Assembly: GCF_016919245.1 (NCBI RefSeq)
Contig: NZ_JAFEJA010000001.1
Location: forward strand, 3,896,001 to 3,960,000
Origin: Streptomyces zhihengii
GTDB taxonomy: Bacteria > Actinomycetota > Actinomycetes > Streptomycetales > Streptomycetaceae
Direction: 5' to 3'
Length of the DNA stretch: 64,000 nt
The notes under the pieces were generated by a model. That model was not told the origin of the DNA, did no database searches, and saw only the letters and a program-made list of their open reading frames with translations. Shown here piece after piece: positions 60,154-64,000 of the stretch. A program made the translations under genes and the position numbers. Within the stretch, counting starts at the first letter, position 1. Every line of letters begins with the position of its first letter.

Positions 60154-62491
60154 TCAGCGGCCGGGCAGCGCGGTCGAGGCCACCGTGCCGTCGCCGTAGG
60201 CGAGGAGCACCGTGCCGCCGACGGACAGCAGCTCCGGTCCCCGGCCGGAACCGCTGCCGCCGGCCCCGGGGGCGCCCCGTACGGGGGACTTCGCCACCTC
60301 GCCGCCCTGGGGCCGCGTGTACAGCGAGGTGTCGTCGGCGAAGACGACGGTCGTGCCCACGAGGACGGGCACCGAGAGCGGCACCGGGCGCCCGCCGGGG
60401 CCGGCCACGTCGTACTCCAGCGGTTCGTCCGCTCCGCCGCCGATCTCCCGCACCTGTCCGCTTCCCGTGGGGAGGACCAGCGCCCGCCCCACGTAGACCG
60501 CGCCGATCACGGCCCTGCGGGGGTCCGCCCCGGCCGGGAGGCGCATCGTGTCCTCGCGGAAGAGGCCCGACAGGTCCTCGGCCGCCCGCATGTGGAGCCC
60601 GGCGCCGTCGGGGTCGGGGCAGAAGATCTGGCCGGCGGCGAGCCGCAGGTCGGGGCACTGCCGGGTCTCGGTGCTCTGCTCGCCGAAGCCGTCCACGTCG
60701 AAGGACTCCGCGAGGTGCCGCAGCGATCCCGTGTCGGTGTCCCAGGACTCCAGGCCCCGCTCGGTGTTGGCGTACAGCAGTCCCGCCGCGTGGCCGTGCG
60801 CCCCGTACCGCAGGGCCCCGCTCCCGGCCGCCGCCCCGGGCCCGGCGACCTGCCTGGTCCAGTCACGGGCGCCGTCCGCGATCCGGTGGGCGCCGACGTG
60901 CAGGCCGTCCGGGCCGGCGCGGCCGGCGAACACCCGTCCCTCGACGCCGATCAGCCGGCCGGCCGCCCGGCCGCCGAGCGGCACGTCCCACACGATCCGT
61001 CCGTCCGCCACGGCCCGGCCGCGCAGCCTGCCCTCCTCGGCGCTCACCACGAGGGCGCCGGCGACCAGCGGGACGGTGGTCCCGGCCGGCCGCGTACCGG
61101 CCGGCTCCCCGGACGTGTCCGGCCGTTCGGTGCGCCAGAGCGCCTTTCCGTCGCCGGAGCGGAGCGCCTGCACGCTGCCGTCGGCCAGCCGGCAGACCAC
61201 CAGGGCGGGGTCGGCGGCGCATCCCGCCGGGGCGTCCGGCAGCCGGGCGGACCACGGTTTCCAGTTCCGCGGCCGCTCGGTGGCGGCGAGGGCGAAGACG
61301 CGGCTGCGGTCGCTGCCGCCCAGCGCGTCCACGGAGGACACCGCCGGCGCGCGGGTGCCGGCCGGGGTGGCGCCCGCCTGTCCGCCCTCCCCGCCGCCGG
61401 AGCCGCTCCCGGAACCACCGCCGGAACCGCCGCCGTCGAAGAGGTACGCCCGGGCCCCGGCCACGGCGGACACCACGAGCACGACCGCCACCGCCGCCCG
61501 GGCCGCCCGGCGGCGCCCCGGCCGGGAGCCCCGCGGGGCGCGGCGGCCGCCCCGGCGCGGTGGGCGGGTGCGCGGTCACCGGTCCCTGTGCGGCGAGCAG
61601 CGCGTCGGCCTCGGCCCGGCGGGCGTCGACCGCCCGGCGGACGCCGTCGGGCCAGTAGGCGTCGTCGTCTCCGGCGGCGTCCGCCAGGCGCCGTTCCAGT
61701 TCCGCCGTGTCGGGGCGGGCGGACGCGTCCCGGTGGAGACAGCCGTCCAGCAGCCGCAGCAGCCCGGGCGGCACATCGGCCGCGTCGGTCTCGGCGACGG
61801 CGATCCGGTACAGGACGACGGGCAGCGGGCCGTCCCCGAAGAGGGTGCGCCCGGTCGCGGCCCAGCAGAGCACCGCGGCGAGGCAGAAGACGTCGGACGC
61901 CGCCACCACCCGGCGGCTGCCCGCCACGTGCTCGGGCGACATGAACCCGGGCGAGCCGATGACCACGCCCGTGTCCGTCATGGTGCTGGCGCCGAAGTCG
62001 CGGGCGATCCCGAAGTCGATGACCTTGGGGCCCTCGGCGGTGAGCAGCACGTTGGCGGGCTTGAGGTCCCGGTGGAGCACCTGCGCGTGGTGGATCGAGC
62101 GCAGCGCCCGCACCAGGTCGAGCCCGAGCCGGCGCACCGTGGCCTCGGGCAGCGGCCCTGCCTCGCGCACCACCTGTTCGAGCGTCGGTCCGGGGACGTA
62201 CTCGGTGGCGAGCCACGGACTCTCGGCGTCCGGGTCGCCGTCGAGCAGCCGCGCCGTGTACCGGCCGCCCACCAGGCGTCCGGTGCCGATCTCCCGGCGG
62301 AAGCGGTCGCGGAAGCCGGGCTGCCGTGCCACGTCCCGGCGGACGGTCTTGACGGCGACGAGGGTGCGGTCCGGCGGACGCCGTTCGTCCGCGGCGAGAT
62401 GGACCTCGCCCATGCCCCCGGATCCGAGGCGTGCGAGGACGCGGTAGGGACCGACGAAACGGGGCGCTTCCGGACGCGGTGGCATCAGCAC
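60154..62491 (-). pseudogene. Ser/Thr kinase with PQQ-like propeller, split by one linker frameshift
   Basis: From GTG 62491 (GGGAGACCGGC ahead) the kinase domain is complete (about 1-285: LGSGGMGEVHLAAD, AVKTV, HRDLKPAN, DFGIAR). At about 61500-61570 the frame moves by one base. The other frame reads a basic stretch, a membrane segment (AVAVVLVVSAVAGARAYLFD) and propeller blades to the stop at 60154 (LRSGDGKALWRTERPD). Skipping one G in the run at 61550-61553 (cccc on the plus strand) restores a continuous protein of about 778 aa. It may be a broken gene, a slippage site or a sequence error. It is paralogous to, and probably co-transcribed with, the kinase at 57829. Confidence 0.72.
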
Positions 62492-62848
62492 GCCGGTCTC
62501 CCCCCGGGTGGCGTGATCACCCGTATGACAGCACAGGAGACCGTCCGCCACAAGGGCGGCACGAGCGCACCGGATGCGCCGAACTGCCGTACGGCACAAC
62601 CGACCTGACGCTCCGTCGGCCGATCGGCCGGCCCCGCAGGACACCCCCGGGCGGTCCAGCCCCCCGGGGCCGCCGCCGCGCCGAAGTCCGGCCGGGCGCG
62701 CGCGCCCGTCCCCGCCCGGCGCGGTCACCGCCCGGCACGGCCCCGCCGCCGCGGCCCCGCCGGAGTGCGCAGGTCACGAGCCGGATACAGAAGTTCCCGA
62801 TACGGCGACAGCCGCCACCTCGCGCCGGTGCTGTGCGAGGATCGGCGC
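62492..62848. other. divergent intergenic region between two kinase genes
   Basis: A 357-bp, very GC-rich region carrying promoters for both kinases. It includes the palindrome GTGATCAC near 62513-62520, close to the leftward start. I found no convincing -10/-35 pairs and no small gene. Confidence 0.35.

Positions 62849-64000
<1,152 letters not shown>

Noticed and set aside
60863..62491. Treating the kinase half of the 60154-62491 locus as a normal soluble kinase ending at 60863
   Set aside because: Beyond about 61570 that frame becomes Arg/Gly-rich nonsense, while the other frame has a membrane segment and propeller blades matching the neighbouring paralogue.

Overview
The window is chromosomal DNA of a high-GC actinomycete, almost certainly Streptomyces. 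The third codon position is nearly always G or C, GTG starts are common and TTG starts occur. The gene families point the same way: SARP/AfsR regulator, SigE-type ECF sigma factor, DUF5063 beside recR, an ask-asd operon, many Ser/Thr kinases with outward-facing domains, and secreted FG-GAP proteins. I saw no rRNA, tRNA, CRISPR array, insertion sequence or prophage. Family names, where given, come from recognising the sequences by eye.

Layout. 0-8 kb: an AfsR-like regulator (-), a ClC-type channel (+), then a small MerR-HTH/TOBE protein and a fused molybdate permease-ATPase, with no binding-protein gene between them. 8-18.6 kb: a stress and membrane block with TerD, a PucR-type regulator, an NfeD/YqiJ-like membrane protein, a large flotillin and a 1,718-aa AAA ATPase. 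18.5-24 kb: a small gene with an in-frame TGA, a small membrane protein, an S9 peptidase, SURF1, and an ECF sigma factor overlapping a membrane-anchored partner. 24-29.7 kb: a housekeeping stretch (asd, lysC, DUF5063, recR, ybaB, SLATT). The Asd has lost its catalytic cysteine.

29.9-46.4 kb: an exported and cell-surface region with an SGNH hydrolase, three FG-GAP repeat proteins (two of them tandem paralogues), a TylF-like methyltransferase, a conserved unknown, a GT2-membrane glycosyltransferase fusion with its overlapping GntR regulator, a GlxA-like regulator divergent from an oxidoreductase, and a class III aminotransferase. 46.5-47.7 kb: a two-gene DJ-1/MarR operon preceded by two palindromes.

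47.7-64 kb: a dense signalling island with six Ser/Thr protein kinases, a membrane-anchored S1 protease, a chimeric membrane protein carrying a phosphate-binding-type domain, and a YrhK-like membrane protein. Two of the kinases are split by frameshifts in the GC-rich linker between the kinase domain and the membrane segment. One shift is explained exactly by a 29-bp tandem duplication. Short tandem duplications recur across the window, mostly between genes. Perfect GC hairpins that look like terminators follow many of the genes.
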